From contig QVOM02000021.1 of the NCBI GenBank assembly GCA_003586115.2, positions 8,694,248 to 8,758,247 on the forward strand: a DNA stretch of 64,000 bases. Direction: 5' to 3'. This DNA is from Salvator merianae (lineage: Eukaryota; Chordata; Lepidosauria; Squamata; Teiidae). The notes under the pieces are model-generated. The model ran no database searches, had not been told where the DNA came from, and saw nothing but the letters and a program-made list of their open reading frames with translations. Below, piece after piece: positions 51,876 to 63,774 of this stretch; the first letter of the stretch is position 1, and the number at the start of each line of letters is the position of its first letter. The position numbers and the translations under genes were made by a program.

Positions 51876-52580
51876 AGAAGGAGAAGTTGTTAATTACAAA
51901 CTAAAACAGAAAGCATATCTCATATAAATGATTTACCTTTGCAACAAAGGAGGACCTTCTTGCCCAGTTTCTAATTGGAAAAATAAACTTTTTTTCTTCT
52001 ATGTACTAGGCCAAGGAAAAAATTAACCTAGTGCCATTGGCTCTGCCGGCCATGAAAGTTGCACTCACCTCATCTTCATATCTCTTTGTTTCCCTTGTCC
52101 TCAAGTATCAAGTCTGTGTGTGTATTAGAAGGATGAACATACATATACCAGCATTCAGGACCACAAAAAGTCTATTTATGCATTTCATCCACATAATGGC
52201 AAACTTCTATGGAACCCAGGGATGTCAACAAGGAGGACAATCTTTCTTGTCCTAAAAGCAACTCTAAAACATGGAGGTGAGAAAAAAACATTGCCTTTTA
52301 AAAGTCAAGGACAGATGTTTGACAGCTTGCTCAATGAGGAGAGAGGCAGGTGATTGCAGGAAGATGCAGCTATAGCCAGCACCAAGATTTTAATTTGAAA
52401 ATTAATAAATTATAAAGGAATAACAACAACAAAATCTGTAAGAAGAAAAAAATTCAATAGTACAGAAAAGAAGAAAGGGGCTAGGGCAGCTCATGGGCTG
52501 GACATCTACAAGCCCCTTTCTTCTTACAGATTTTGGCCTCCATCCAGCCTCTGTACTGCCCCATCCCATAGAGTAGGTCA
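51876..52580. other. Intergenic, one hairpin
   Basis: AGAAGAAAGGGGCT and AGCCCCTTTCTTCT, extended outward by AATCTGTAAGAAG and CTTCTTACAGATT, form a nested hairpin at about 52432-52541. Otherwise unrecognised. Confidence 0.45.
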
Positions 52581-52588
52581 CTTACTTG

Positions 52589-52794
52589 GAGCAGCAGCCA
52601 GCAGCTTTAAGCCTGGGTGTTTGCGCCCCGCGTGAAGCGTGCCATGACCGTTTGCAGGGCCTCCGGGCCTCCGTACTGCCTCAGCAGATCGCCTCCTGCT
52701 GAGGCAGTAGGGAGGCCTGGAGGGCCCACGAACGGCCATGGTGTGCTTTGCGCGGGACACGAACACCCGGGCTTAAAGCCGCCGGCTGCCACTG
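52589..52794. mobile_element. 206-bp near-perfect palindrome, hAT-type MITE
   Basis: Arms of about 100 bp mirror each other around about 52692. Termini are GAGCAGCAGCC and, inward from the right, CAGTGGCAGCC. A perfect 8-bp duplication CTTACTTG lies at 52581-52588 and 52795-52802. Much more GC- and CpG-rich than its flanks. Confidence 0.9.
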
Positions 52795-52802
52795 CTTACT
52801 TG

Positions 52803-54141
52803 TAAACCTCTTCCATGTGCTCATGGAGTTCGTTGGGGGATCCAACAGAAGGGAAAAGAAGCACCTCCCTGGACCCAGTTCCCATTTGAACCCATTTCAG
52901 GATGGACTGAAATGAATGATTTGGGGCCATTTCTGGTCCACCCTGAAATAAGTCCAGGAGGATATTTTGCTGCTGCAAGGGGAGTTCTTTGCCACAGCAA
53001 TCCCAGAGGTGGGAGCCATGGTGAGACTGCAGTATGTTGCATCTTAGGTTTGCATTCCTGAACCAACAAAGTCTATAAAAACTATGGCTGGGGTCACACC
53101 TTAAATTTAAGACTGCTTCAGCCCTTCTTGTACTCTCAGATTCCACACCCCCAAATCCATTTCCATACCTTTTGTGGACTATTGTGCCGGGAATAAGACA
53201 ATCCTTTAACTGGGTTTTGTCAGCACTCAGGGTTATTCACCTCATTAGTTCATTTTAATTTTTTAAGACGTGATTGGAAGAAGGCTCCTTGGGGTGGGCA
53301 GAGGGACGATTCTATTTCCCTCTTGCCAAATTCTGAATCTTGCGGGTGTCCTAGAGTGCTGGAACCCTTGTCCCCTGCCCATCTCCAATTCCTCCCTCTT
53401 GCCCCAATCCACTCTTCTTCCCCATTAAGCCTCCATTTTGTGTTATTTTGCAAAGTAAGAAAAGTGCAGATGTGGAGATAGGGAGCTCCACTCCTGGAAC
53501 ACTGACATCTTCCTCTCAAGCAAGGTTGAAAACAGTGACATTTCAATCCATCCCTTCTTACTTGCCTGCCTCTGCCTTTAATCCTGCTTTTCCCTTTCCC
53601 TCACCTGTCTGACTTTGAGACTCCTGAAGTAGTCTCCCCACCAAGATAGGCAACTAAGGGAGTGTAAATAAATTTGATTGAGATTGATTGATTGACGACT
53701 GTGAGTAATTGCATCTCTCTCACTGTTTGGGGGCAGCAGGAAGAGACAGTGCTCCAATGTCTGTACCACTGCTGCCCCTGTTACAATGCTGCTTCCCCTT
53801 TGCTCCTATCTGAACAAATCTCATCTATGCTGCTGGTGCTGGGAACTTCTGAGTCAAACCGCTCTGCTTAATTATTCCAATCAGTCGAGGAGCATCTCTC
53901 TGAGAAAGCACAGAGTGCATGGTTTGTTGAAGCTTGTTCATTCTGGTCCTGGGGGGGGCACTCTGTGCTTTCTCAAAGACATGCTCCATGAAATAATTAC
54001 ACAGGGTGGGTTGAATCAGTACCATGCAGCCTTCCTGCGTCTGTGCGATAGATGGATGACTGCATGATTCCCTGTGAGTTTGCTATGGCCATGAGAGATA
54101 AAGCCCCCAAGACAATGGGAAACCATTTCCATATCTTTGGT
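52803..54141. other. Intergenic, nothing recognised
   Basis: Short open frames only, no domain or repeat assigned. Confidence 0.4.
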
Positions 54142-54161
54142 AAGAAAATGGTATGAATGTG

Positions 54162-54534
54162 GGATGATTGGTTAGTTAAAATGATGGAGTTGGCCGAGAT
54201 GGACAAACTGACAAATCTTTTGAGAATTAAGACAGTTGATAGGTTTTACAGGAACTGGAAACCCTTTATTGACTTTCTGCAAGAGATGGATAATGGACTT
54301 GCGACTGCTGGATTTGAAGAGTAAAAAAAAAAAAAAAAGAAGAAAGAAGAAAGAAGAGTTTCAGTGAAAAAAAGAAGGAAGGAGTACAGGATGTCGAAGA
54401 ACATGAAGTTTAGAAGAAACTGTTAATGAAGGATGAATTTGATAACAATAGTGACTTAAGAATGTAATGTAAACTGTAATTTTATATATTTGAAATACAA
54501 GAACAATAAAAATATGCAAAAAAAAAAAAGAAAA
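54162..54534 (+). mobile_element. 5'-truncated L1 with intact target duplication
   Basis: The fragment encodes MMELAEMDKLTNLLRIKTVD then RFYRNWKPFIDFLQEMDNGL and a TAA, the last residues of L1 ORF2, then a short UTR, AATAAA and poly(A). A perfect 20-bp duplication AAGAAAATGGTATGAATGTG lies at 54142-54161 and 54535-54554 (its first bases merge with the A tail). Confidence 0.9.
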
Positions 54535-54924
54535 AAGAAAATGGTATGAATGTGACCAGAGGTAGAGCTCAGGTCAAGGGCACCTGGACCTTTATCTTTT
54601 AGTCAGCTTTATAGTAATCTGGGGCTGGGTGTGCTGTATATCTCCAGATATTTTTAGGTACTCATTTGCCCCACTCGGCATTACAGGTGGTCAGTGGTGA
54701 TGGCAGGGTGACTAGCTTGTAACAGTAACACGGGCAGCAGGAACCCTCTTCCCCACTACCTGTGGCTCAGTGCTCGAGCCCACTTTTCGTTTTCACTCAT
54801 GCTTCAATTCTCATCTGGCTGATGTGTGCATAAGCTGTTGCATTCAGTGAAATCAAACAACCTAACTTTGGAGAGTCTGGGAGCCACAAGTCCCTGAAAG
54901 AGGCACCCCAGGAACATCCATTGA

Positions 54925-55348
54925 GGGCCTATTCACACTGACATGCTAGTGAGTGTCTGCACTCTCACTAGCATAGTGTGTCCACACTCTGTGGTGGCTT
55001 CAGCATCCAGGGGCATCTGCAGATGCTCCCAAACACTACTAGCTGTGGACAATTAAAATGCTGCTCACAGCTTGATCAGGAGCTGCTTCCAGGTGCGAAC
55101 TCTGTGAGGCTGCGGCAGGGCTGCATCTGTGCAGTTGTGCACTGCATCCCCAGTTGCCATGGCAACTGCCAGATGTTTCTGTGGCCACTGTCATGGCGAT
55201 CGGTCTGGCACCCACACAGCAAGTGCCGGAAGCCCAGTAAGGGGCTGTTGCAGCCCTCGCAGTGTGGGTGGCTGCCACACCGCTGGGTTTGTTCCTGCTT
55301 AGAATGGTAGACTTCTACCATTCTAAGCGGTAAAGTGTGAATGGAGTC
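54925..55348. mobile_element. Harbinger-like MITE, 424 bp
   Basis: Left end GGGCCTATTCACACT, right end GTGTGAATGGAGTC, flanked by TGA on each side. Internal text (GTTGCCATGGCAACTG, TCATGGCGATCG, CACAGCAAGTGCCGGAAGCC) is shared with the copies at 59981 and 61359. Confidence 0.72.
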
Positions 55349-55399
55349 TGACAGCTGTCTCTAAGCCAGAGTAGTAGAGTAAAAAGCTGCTGAGAAGCA

Positions 55400-56925
55400 G
55401 CCTGGTTATCTCAAATTAGCCTCCCTGCAGGATTCAGAAACGTTGACCTGTCTGGGTCTGCATGGTGGCAGTGGAAGGGGCCAGGCTCTGACTAGCATCC
55501 TTGCTTTTATCTCTCTGAAATGCTCTGCAGATCAGGCTGTGGTTTGGTGAGATCAGAGTGAAGATTCCAGTTGAAACTTCTCTGACTGTCCTCTAGGTGC
55601 CATGTGTAGGCGAGGGGTGCTTCAAAGATCTTGTACTGTAATGTTTTTTATCGTCAGATATTTCCATGAAATGGATATATTGCACTGAATGTAAAAATAA
55701 TGAAATAGAAGTAGGTATATTTACATTTTTCATGTGTCTGTTGACTGTGTCTCACTGAGATCAATGGACCTGACTTCTTGCGCAAAGGAGATTACTACTA
55801 AAGGACAAAAGCTACCAAGGTAGAAATGCTTGCATTTAATAATGTGCCGGACTCTCAGGCAGGAATGATTTCACATTCTCAAGGAAGATCTGGGCATGAA
55901 CGTTGGCTTCCATCACAGTTTCATCAGCCCACAGCCTGAGCTGACACAGAGCCATGTTGTCCTAACTAGGAGAAGAATGATTTGGCACACTGCCTCTTTC
56001 CCCAGTTGTGCACACACAAAACCTTTAGGGGGTTGCAGACAAGGAGGAATGGGTGTCAATGTCTCCTCTGATGTCAAATAAGGAGAACCGTGTTGTTAGG
56101 GTATTGATTTTCCAGTGATTCATCGTGGGGATTTTAAAATCCTTCAGGCTGCTCAGTAGGTAATATATCACTTGGGGATTCAGAGGAAAGGCTGGAGAGA
56201 GAATCTAGCTGCTGTCTGCATCTGCTGACCTTGTTCATTTTTAAATTCACCCATGCAAATACCAGATGGCAAACCTCACTTGACAGTATCACATTGTTGT
56301 CCTGTGAGTCAAAAGGGCTTCCATTTGTGGCAGCCTAGGTCTTTCCTGGTGAAAAATGAATGTGTCAACAGAACTGTAGCACTGGGTACAGCTAGCAAAT
56401 CTTAGTTTCAGAGAATTTAATTTTGTGGAACCAGCATCCTTAGGCACTCCATTTTCTTGTTGGGACTCCTCAGATGTGTTTGCGTCCAGAGACAACTTTT
56501 AATAGGATGCATTTTATATCCAGAAGGGGGAGATGTTGTCAAACAGCAGAGTGAATATGCATTTAGCATTCTAAAATCTTGACCTCCGGACAGCACTTAC
56601 TTGAAGCACAAGAGACAAGAGGAAGTGTTTCCATAGTACTTGAAAGATTTTTACCTCTGAGGGTAGGCAAAACCTCCTCTTAAGTATTCTCAAAATTATA
56701 ATGCAGTAAGAAGACGGCGGTGTCGGGGCATGCATTCATTGACATGATCTCAAGATAGTTCCATTCAACAAGGTGTAAAGTGCAACTGGCTGCACATTTG
56801 GGATAATTGTGTATGGTGGCCTCCAGGGGCAGAAAGAGGTGAACATTTATTTTTAGGGGTTGGCATTTCAAATGTGCTTTGGGATATATAAGTATCTTTT
56901 CTACCTATGTATATATATATAATGG
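55400..56925. other. Intergenic, nothing recognised
   Basis: No exon or repeat assigned. Confidence 0.4.
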
Positions 56926-56929
56926 CAGA

Positions 56930-57675
56930 AAGTGAAGAAGAATTAAGGAGCCTCTTGATGAGGGTGAAAGAAGAGAGTGCAAAACCTGGCTAGAAGCTCA
57001 ACATTAAAAAAACTAAGATCATGGAACATGGTCCCATCACCTCCTGGCAAATAGAGGGGGAAGAAAAGGAAATTGTGTCATGTTTTATTTGGGGGGGAGG
57101 TTCAAATATCATTGTGCACAGCAACTGTAGCTGCGAAACTGTAGCCTTGGGAGGAAGGCTATGGTAAATCTGGACAGCATTTTAAAAAGCAGAGATATCA
57201 CCTTGTCAACAAAGGTCCGTATAGTCAAAGCTATGGTTTTCCCGGTAGTAAAGTATAGCTGTGAGAGATGGACTTTAAGGAAGGCTGAACACCGCAGAAG
57301 CAACACTTTCGAACTGTGGTGCTGGAGAAGACTTTTGAGAGTTCCTTGGACTGCAAGGAGATCAAATCAGCCAATACTAAAGGAAATCAACCCTGTCTGT
57401 TCATTGGAAGGACAAATACTGAAACTGAAGCTCTTATAATTGGCCACATAATGTTAAGACAGAAATCATTGGAAAAGATCCTGATGCTGGGAAAGATTGA
57501 AGGCAAAAGTAGAAGGGGACAGCAGAGGATGAGATGGTTAGATAGTGTCATGGAAGCAACAAACATGAGCTTGGGCAAACTTCAGGAGATAGTGGAGGAC
57601 AGAAGGCCCTGGGCTGCTATGATCCACAGAGGTCATGAAGAGTGGGACACAACTTAATGACTGAACAACAACAAA
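56930..57675 (+). mobile_element. BovB (RTE) LINE, 3' part of reverse transcriptase
   Basis: Frames 2 then 1 give LDSILKSRDITLSTKVRIVK, AMVFPVVKYSCERWTLRKAE, ELWCWRRLLRVPWTARRSNQ, then RRGQQRMRWLDSVMEA and the C-terminus up to TAA, the characteristic BovB C-terminal region. At least one frameshift near 57330-57440. Ends ACAACAACAAATATAT. Upstream 56930-57150 is RT sequence in decayed frames. Confidence 0.92.
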
Positions 57676-57679
57676 TATA

Positions 57680-58947
57680 TATGCACATGTGTGTGTGCTC
57701 CTAGTCCTAGCTCTCCATGAGAAATAATCTGCACATAGCCGGTTGTTGGAGTCAGAAATCCACTCAAGGCGTCTTTCTTGTCTTTTGGTTGTTGTTTTTA
57801 AAACCACATTGCTCTTTACTGCTTACAGAGTCATGCATATTAACAAATCAACTAGAACTAATATACATTTACAATATCATCTTCATCAAGAAATCTAATC
57901 AGATAATACAGTATACTATAAATAAGGAGCCCTCATTTAGCAAGGGTATGTCTGTGTTTCATAGGGAGAGCCCCACACAATGGCTACCATGATTAAGAAG
58001 GTCTTTAGAACTTGATTACAGCTTATGCATTTGAGCAAGGCATCCTATTTCTGAATCAAGATTTCTTTGTGTTGGAACTTAAGTTAATTATTGAGTGGTT
58101 TTGGCTGAAATCCTACATGTACCTAGTCCTGTTCTGTGCAACAGGGCTGCAGTCCTAGGCACATATTCAGCTAACAGGTAGAACCTGGAAATACTTACTT
58201 CCTTGTTGTACCATTTTGGTGTACAAAGCAAATTAGCAATAACAGATTTTGCAAGGTTTGGGGCAGGACAGCCTTGGACAGAGATGTATGTCATAGAAAC
58301 TGTGCACACGCTGTGACTTTTAACCCAGGTGGCGCACAATCAGACATGTCCTCTAGGCACTGGTTGGCTAAACTCACCAACAGCAGATACCACTTTATTT
58401 TCCAGGGCTAAAATAACATTAAGGGTGAGTATCAAACAAACAGGCTGTTTCTCTCCATACAACCACTGCACCTCACCCTATATCTTTCTATGTTAACCCT
58501 TTAATCCTAACTACTGCTGCTGTAAGTGCTGGATAAGTGTGACTAGGCCCTTAGTTCCTCTGCATAATGGGACATATTTATCAAGACATCAAGTTGAAGG
58601 TAAAAGACTGCACTGTTAATGGACTGAATACTACTCTATTAACATAATAAAATCCTACTGAGTTTAGGAGGGCTTTCATCCAGGGAAGCATGCTTAGTCT
58701 TTATGAATCTCATGCTACCGTGGGGAGATATGTACTGTATGCTCAAGGTGTGTCACTTTTCTGACTGGAAATTTACTAATGTGCATTTTTGTCTTAAATG
58801 AGAAAATATTTGTAGAAAAAGAACTGTGCAACCAAACTGAAGAAAGTAAGGGTTTTGTGTAAGTGAAAAATGGAAGAACAGTATAAATATTAAAGTGAAA
58901 AAGGGATCACACAGAAGAACACAGTAGTCCTACAGTATTTAAGAGAA
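57680..58947. other. Intergenic, nothing recognised
   Basis: AT-rich sequence with no assigned feature. Confidence 0.4.
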
Positions 58948-58950
58948 TTA

Positions 58951-59419
58951 GGCCCTTTCTGCATGGACTCTGAATCCAGAACTAAGGATTCTGAAGTGCT
59001 GATCTGGACCTCATAAATCTGCACATTAGTGCGGATCTGTGAGGCATCACCCGCCACTGGTCCACTCTACTGCATTAGATGGAGCGTGATCCATATTAGG
59101 GTGGCCCTGTTCAGTATCACTGGTAGACCTGTTTAATCAAGTCTACCTGTGTACCATAGGGCCTTGATCCAGAACATGGGAGGCATTCTGAAATGTGTCC
59201 TCTAGAGGCTCTGAGGCTACGAACTTTGGTTCCTAGCCCTTAAAGGCGTGAGAATCCAGCCTTGAAGCTCACATGAGCTTTGCATGGTGTGGGCTGGTCT
59301 GGACCAATCCATCATGCAGATGGCACTATTCCAGACCATGCCTTTCTGTGGTCAGAATCAGTGGGCCTGGCTGTTCCAGACATACTGATACAGACATACT
59401 GGTAAGTGCAGAAAGGGCC
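58951..59419. mobile_element. Harbinger-like MITE, 469 bp
   Basis: Ends GGCCCTTTCTGCA and AAGTGCAGAAAGGGCC, with TTA duplications at 58948-58950 and 59420-59422. Same termini as the 180-bp element at 40390. Confidence 0.82.
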
Positions 59420-59820
59420 TTAGTTCTGTAAACAAAGCAAAATCATGAGTACTGAGGGAGTTCGAAAAATGTGTCTTTCTAATTTCCCTTTATCAAAAAT
59501 TCCCCAGAAAGCTGAAGCTTTTTTAGCCCAAAGTCAAAAAATACATGGAGCAAATAGCAAATGGAATATGATCCTGTGAGTATACAAAAACTTGTGGTTT
59601 TCAGAACCCAAATTATAAGAGTCTATCATGAATTACACAGTCAAGTTTCTCATATTTGGGGAAACTGTGGGGTTTCAGTACACCCTGAGTGCAATAGATG
59701 GGGCAGACCCTGGGAAATCAGCTTCTTGGGCATGGTATCTCCTGCCAACTAAGAAGTTCAGCAATAGCTGCAAACCAGAAATGGTTGTAGAGGTGAAGCC
59801 CTGATTGAGGCAAAACATTG

Positions 59821-59966
59821 GGGCTGCGTTCACACACGGGGGAAAAAGAAGCCACTCAGAGGTGCTTCAGAGACAATAGTGTGTGGTGCTCATGCTCTTA
59901 TCCCATCTGTAATCCACCTTTTTAGCCTAAGAAATTATTTTCCTTTCCCCATGTGTGAACACAACC
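59821..59966. mobile_element. Small MITE, 146 bp
   Basis: Inverted ends GGGCTGCGTTCACACA and TGTGTGAACACAACC. Superfamily uncertain; ends resemble the palindrome at 61256-61825. Confidence 0.6.
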
Positions 59967-59980
59967 TTTGATCACACTTT

Positions 59981-60396
59981 GGGCCTGTTTGCACTTTTCA
60001 CTAGTAAGCGTGCAGACACTCACTAGTGAAATGTGTCTGCATTGTGCGGAGGCCCTCACGATCAGGAATGGGCTACAGCAGCTCACAATTACTACTAACT
60101 GTGGAACATAAAATCGTGTTCTACCGCTGTACCAGAAGTAGCTGGACTGCTCCTGCTATGCAGTGTTTGCACCTTTTTCTGGGTGCAAACGTTGTGCAGC
60201 TGGGCTGCGCAGTTGTGCCGCATCCCTGGTCACCACAGCAGTGGCTGGATGTTTCCCTAGCCACTGTCATGGTGTGGGCAGCCAGGATTCACACTGCAAG
60301 TGCTGGAAGCCTGTTGCTGGGACGTTCCAGTCCTCACAGTGCGAATGGCTGCTCCACGGTTCCAAACATTCGAAGATGGAAGGTGCGGAAAGGCCC
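59981..60396. mobile_element. Harbinger-like MITE, 416 bp
   Basis: Ends GGGCCTGTTTGCACTTTTCA and GTGCGGAAAGGCCC. Internal ACTAGTGA stem-loop and TCATGGTGTGG block shared with the elements at 48971, 54925 and 61359. Flanks TTT/TAA, so the duplication is not intact. Confidence 0.72.
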
Positions 60397-61255
60397 TAAA
60401 TGGTGTTCTGATATTTTTTAAAAATTAGAAAGTTACAATCTTCACCAACCAAACATACATTTGAGGGAGCTTTTTGGAAAAAAAAAATGTGTAAAACGTT
60501 TAAATTGTTAAATGTAAATCTCTGAATTAAATATTTTTTGCTTCTTGAAGTCATTAATGTTAGGCATTTGCTGAAGTAGTTAAATTGCTGGGCAATTTAT
60601 TCGTTTAGCACTTTGTTTATCTTCAGACTATGTATGCTATCTTTATGGCCCTGTGTTTATCGAGCAATAGCAACCGGAAAGACAGTCAAGGAAAGGACAG
60701 CTGAGTAACAAAATTACTGGGCATGTGGAAGGTGGGTGTATATCTGTCTGCCTCGTCCCACCCCCACCCTCCTGCATGCTTTAGCCTGAGAGGTTGTAAC
60801 ATATGCTAAGGCTTTGCTTTGTATTTTTGGTTTCCTCCTCCTGCTGCCTCCGCTCCTGCCACAATTTGCACGTGAGGTTTTCAAATACTGAACAAAAATA
60901 TGACAGAGCGCAGAGCAAACTTTTGCAGGGAAGCATGCAGACGGCTGCATTCCAGGGACCTGGGTTCAGCCCTTTAATACCCCCATTGAGTAACAAGATC
61001 TCCAGCAAGAAGCAGAGAATTCTAGCACAGGCATATGTTGTGGGGGGGGGGGCATGTTGAAACAAAAATAAAATATTCTGCGCTTCACAGCCTTGGAAGG
61101 AGGGTGGCATCTTCATAGATAAATCCAAATTTATATTAACTGTCAAGGCAGAGTTCACACTGAAGTATATGGCATCCTTAAAACTGGACTTTTGATTCAC
61201 ACAGTTGTTGCTCAGAGGGCACAGTATAGTGTACATCTCTGTTTTGATTCTGTTT
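60397..61255. other. Intergenic, nothing supported
   Basis: Contains the longest open frame in the window (minus, 178 codons, 60781-61317), which runs into the MITE to its right and shows no domain. Confidence 0.4.
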
Positions 61256-61825
61256 GTTATTGCATTCAAAACTAAATTTTGATCCAGCTTCAGTCCACTT
61301 TCAGAATGAGATAACACATTGACAAAGTTGCAAACTGTTTGCTTTTGGCTTTATCTAAGGGCCTTTTCACACTTGCCACCTTAGAACAGGATAATTGTCC
61401 CATTCCAAGGTGGAACAGACCTCACAGTGTAAAAGCCATTCGCACTGTGAAACAAAATAGCAACAGGATACCAGCATTCACAGTGTGAATGCTGGTGTCC
61501 TGCACCATAACAGCAGCCAAGAAACTTCTGGCTGCTACCATGGCGACCAGCAATGCCACATGACAACGTAGCCATGTCACACCACTCTGCATTTGTCTGC
61601 TATAGTCTGCTCGTGATTGCCAGGTCTCTGTGAAATGCGGAAGCACTTCACTAGTGAGCATCCTGATGCTCACTAGTGTAAAGTGCAAACAGGCCCTAAC
61701 TCAGCAATCCACCTTGGGATTAGATAGATAATGTGGAATGGCAATGACTAGTCACTTTGCTGATATGTTATTCCATTCTGAAGGTGGACTGAAGTGGGAT
61801 TAAAATTTAGGTATGAACGCAGCCT
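61256..61825. mobile_element. Palindromic MITE split by a Harbinger-like MITE
   Basis: Left arm TTTTGATCCAGCTTCAGTCC then ACTTTCAGAATG; right arm CATTCTGAAGGTGGACTGAA GTGGG is its complement. The outer end GAACGCAGCC resembles the MITE at 59821. The break between arms is filled by 61359-61696. Confidence 0.75.
61359..61696. mobile_element. Harbinger-like MITE, 338 bp (nested)
   Basis: Ends GGGCCTTTTCACACTT and AAGTGCAAACAGGCCC, flanked by TAA at 61356-61358 and 61697-61699. Has the ACTAGTGAGCATC / GATGCTCACTAGT subterminal hairpin. Confidence 0.85.
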
Positions 61826-61956
61826 AAGAGGGACAAACAAATGGGCAGCCATGGATTAGGCTTATGCTGGCCAAGTGAAAAAGAAGCGTGGGCACTAGCA
61901 CCTTTAACTGCTCTATGCAAGAGGGAATTTCAGCAGATGTAGTTTATCATGCTTGC

Positions 61957-62035
61957 TGATATTCTCTCTTCTGCACAAGAATTAAAGGTACAGGAGCCTT
62001 GTCCTCTTTTCTCTGGTCACTGTGGCAGCTGCTCT
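61957..62035. repeat. Dispersed repeat, copy 1
   Basis: Contains AATTAAAGGTACAGGAGCCT TGTCCTCTTTTCT, matching 63018-63095. Looks like a fragment of a common squamate repeat. Confidence 0.55.
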
Positions 62036-62112
62036 GTGTATGCCTAGCCTGTATTTTCTGAGTCGTTCCATGCAAATCAGGAAAGGGATTTTTCACAAGC
62101 AAACTAAGCAAA

Positions 62113-62683
62113 GGGTGCATCTCCACACGGCTCCACACCACACCATCTTAGGGAGGCACTGAAGTATGCCTGTCTCTGTAGAGGCATAAGGGTGCATGGA
62201 GGGACTTCAGTCCCCTCCAAGTTACAAAAAAGTTCAGGCTCTGATCAGACAAAATCAAAGGGGTGCCTCAGAGGCACCTCAGAGGGACAGTATGTAGCTT
62301 GTGTGTCTTCAACCTTCTCTAATCCACCATTTCTAGCATGGAAGGTTCATGAGAGGGGGAAGGGGCAGACTGGTGTGTGAACAATTCTACCTCAAAGTCT
62401 TCAGTAAGATACCTCAGAGATGCTTTTTTTTTTTTTTTGCTGTCTGATCACAGTGCAAAAAGCAGTTCCAAAGCTGTTTCTCATGCACTGAGCTGGCCAC
62501 ATTTTTGTGCAGGCCTTCTGTGCTTGCACACAAGGGGCAAGAAGGCCCTCTGAAGGACTTCAAAATGGCAGCCTCAGGATGACAGTGGAGCCATCAAACC
62601 CCTTTCCAAGCTTGCCTGAAGCCAGAAGGGACCTTCAAGAAAGCCTGATCCAGTACTGACACCAGGACTTTGGAGATGCACCC
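62113..62683. mobile_element. Possible MITE, 571 bp
   Basis: GGGTGCATCTCCA at the left and TGGAGATGCACCC at the right are perfect inverted ends; no convincing target duplication. Contains GGTGCCTCAGAGGCACC palindrome near 62265. Confidence 0.5.
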
Positions 62684-63017
62684 CAAATGTGACTTTTAAA
62701 GTGTCTTTAATGTGACTTTTAAACTCTATCAGGTTTCCTTACTATTGCCACTTGTCGCAGCTTCTATGGTCGCATTTTGTGCTAATAACGTCACACTTGC
62801 CCCTATATGCCATGCTTTTCTGCAGAAGAGTGCAGACACCCAGATGTCCCTAGGCAGCCCCAGATCTTACACATTCAGTCATTCAGCTGTCTCACTTTAC
62901 TTTCTCCGAGACCCCAGTTAGAAAGGTCAGGATGAAAAAGGACAAGACTTCTGCACCTTTGAAACTTGCAGTGAAGAGGACATTTCAACAGGTATGGCCC
63001 ACACCTGAGCTATATGT

Positions 63018-63095
63018 GATGAAATTCCCTCTCCTCCAAACTATTAAAGGTGTAGGAGCCTTGTCCTCTTTTCTGTTGGACCAACCGCAGTGCAA
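63018..63095. repeat. Dispersed repeat, copy 2
   Basis: TATTAAAGGTGTAGGAGCCT TGTCCTCTTTTCT, pair of 61957-62035, same orientation. Confidence 0.55.
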
Positions 63096-63774
63096 AGGTA
63101 GGTGAAAAAAAGAAGAAGAAAAGCCAGAATCTGGCTTATAAAGGGGACAGAAGCGGGAGGAGGTTAGGGAAGGAAGAGGGGGAACAGCAACTAGACATAA
63201 AGAGTGTGGATGAAACAGAGAGATACATTTTTGATACATATAAATTTACTATTCTAAATTTAAATGTAAAAGTATTATCCTTAAATGTAAATGGTTTCAA
63301 CCCTGTGAAAACTTCAGAACAGAGCAATTTTTAATTAAGAATTTATAGACATAGCAAGAGACTCACATTCTTAAAGTTACTGAAAGCTTATTTTTTAAAT
63401 AATGTTACTCTGAACATTTTTTTTTAAATTAGCAACAGCAAAAAAGAGGAGTGGCAATATTAATTGCTGTTAATGTCTCGTGTAAAGTTTACTCGATTAA
63501 AAAAGATAAGCAGGGAAGGCTATAAGCAGGGAAGGTTATGAATGTTGACATGGTGAAAAATAATAATTGCTAATATCTATGTACAAAACTTTAAACAAAT
63601 AAATTTTATAAACAATGGGGTGCAGAAGCTATCAGTCTTTGCAGAGCAGATTTTGATTTGGTTTTTGATCCTATATTAGATAAAGATCCATCAGAAAAGG
63701 GTGTCCAAAAATAACTTCAAAGTCATTTGGAGATATGATGAATAAATATGGTCTGGTAGATATGTTTACATAAG

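Noticed and set aside
57161..57657. Host gene with RT-like protein
   Set aside because: It is the frameshifted end of BovB, not a domesticated gene; no intact frame.
60781..61317. 178-codon minus-strand open frame, with a LNPGP stretch reminiscent of the segment at the start of some LINE proteins
   Set aside because: It starts inside the palindromic MITE, has no other recognisable domain, no splice context and biased composition; treated as chance.
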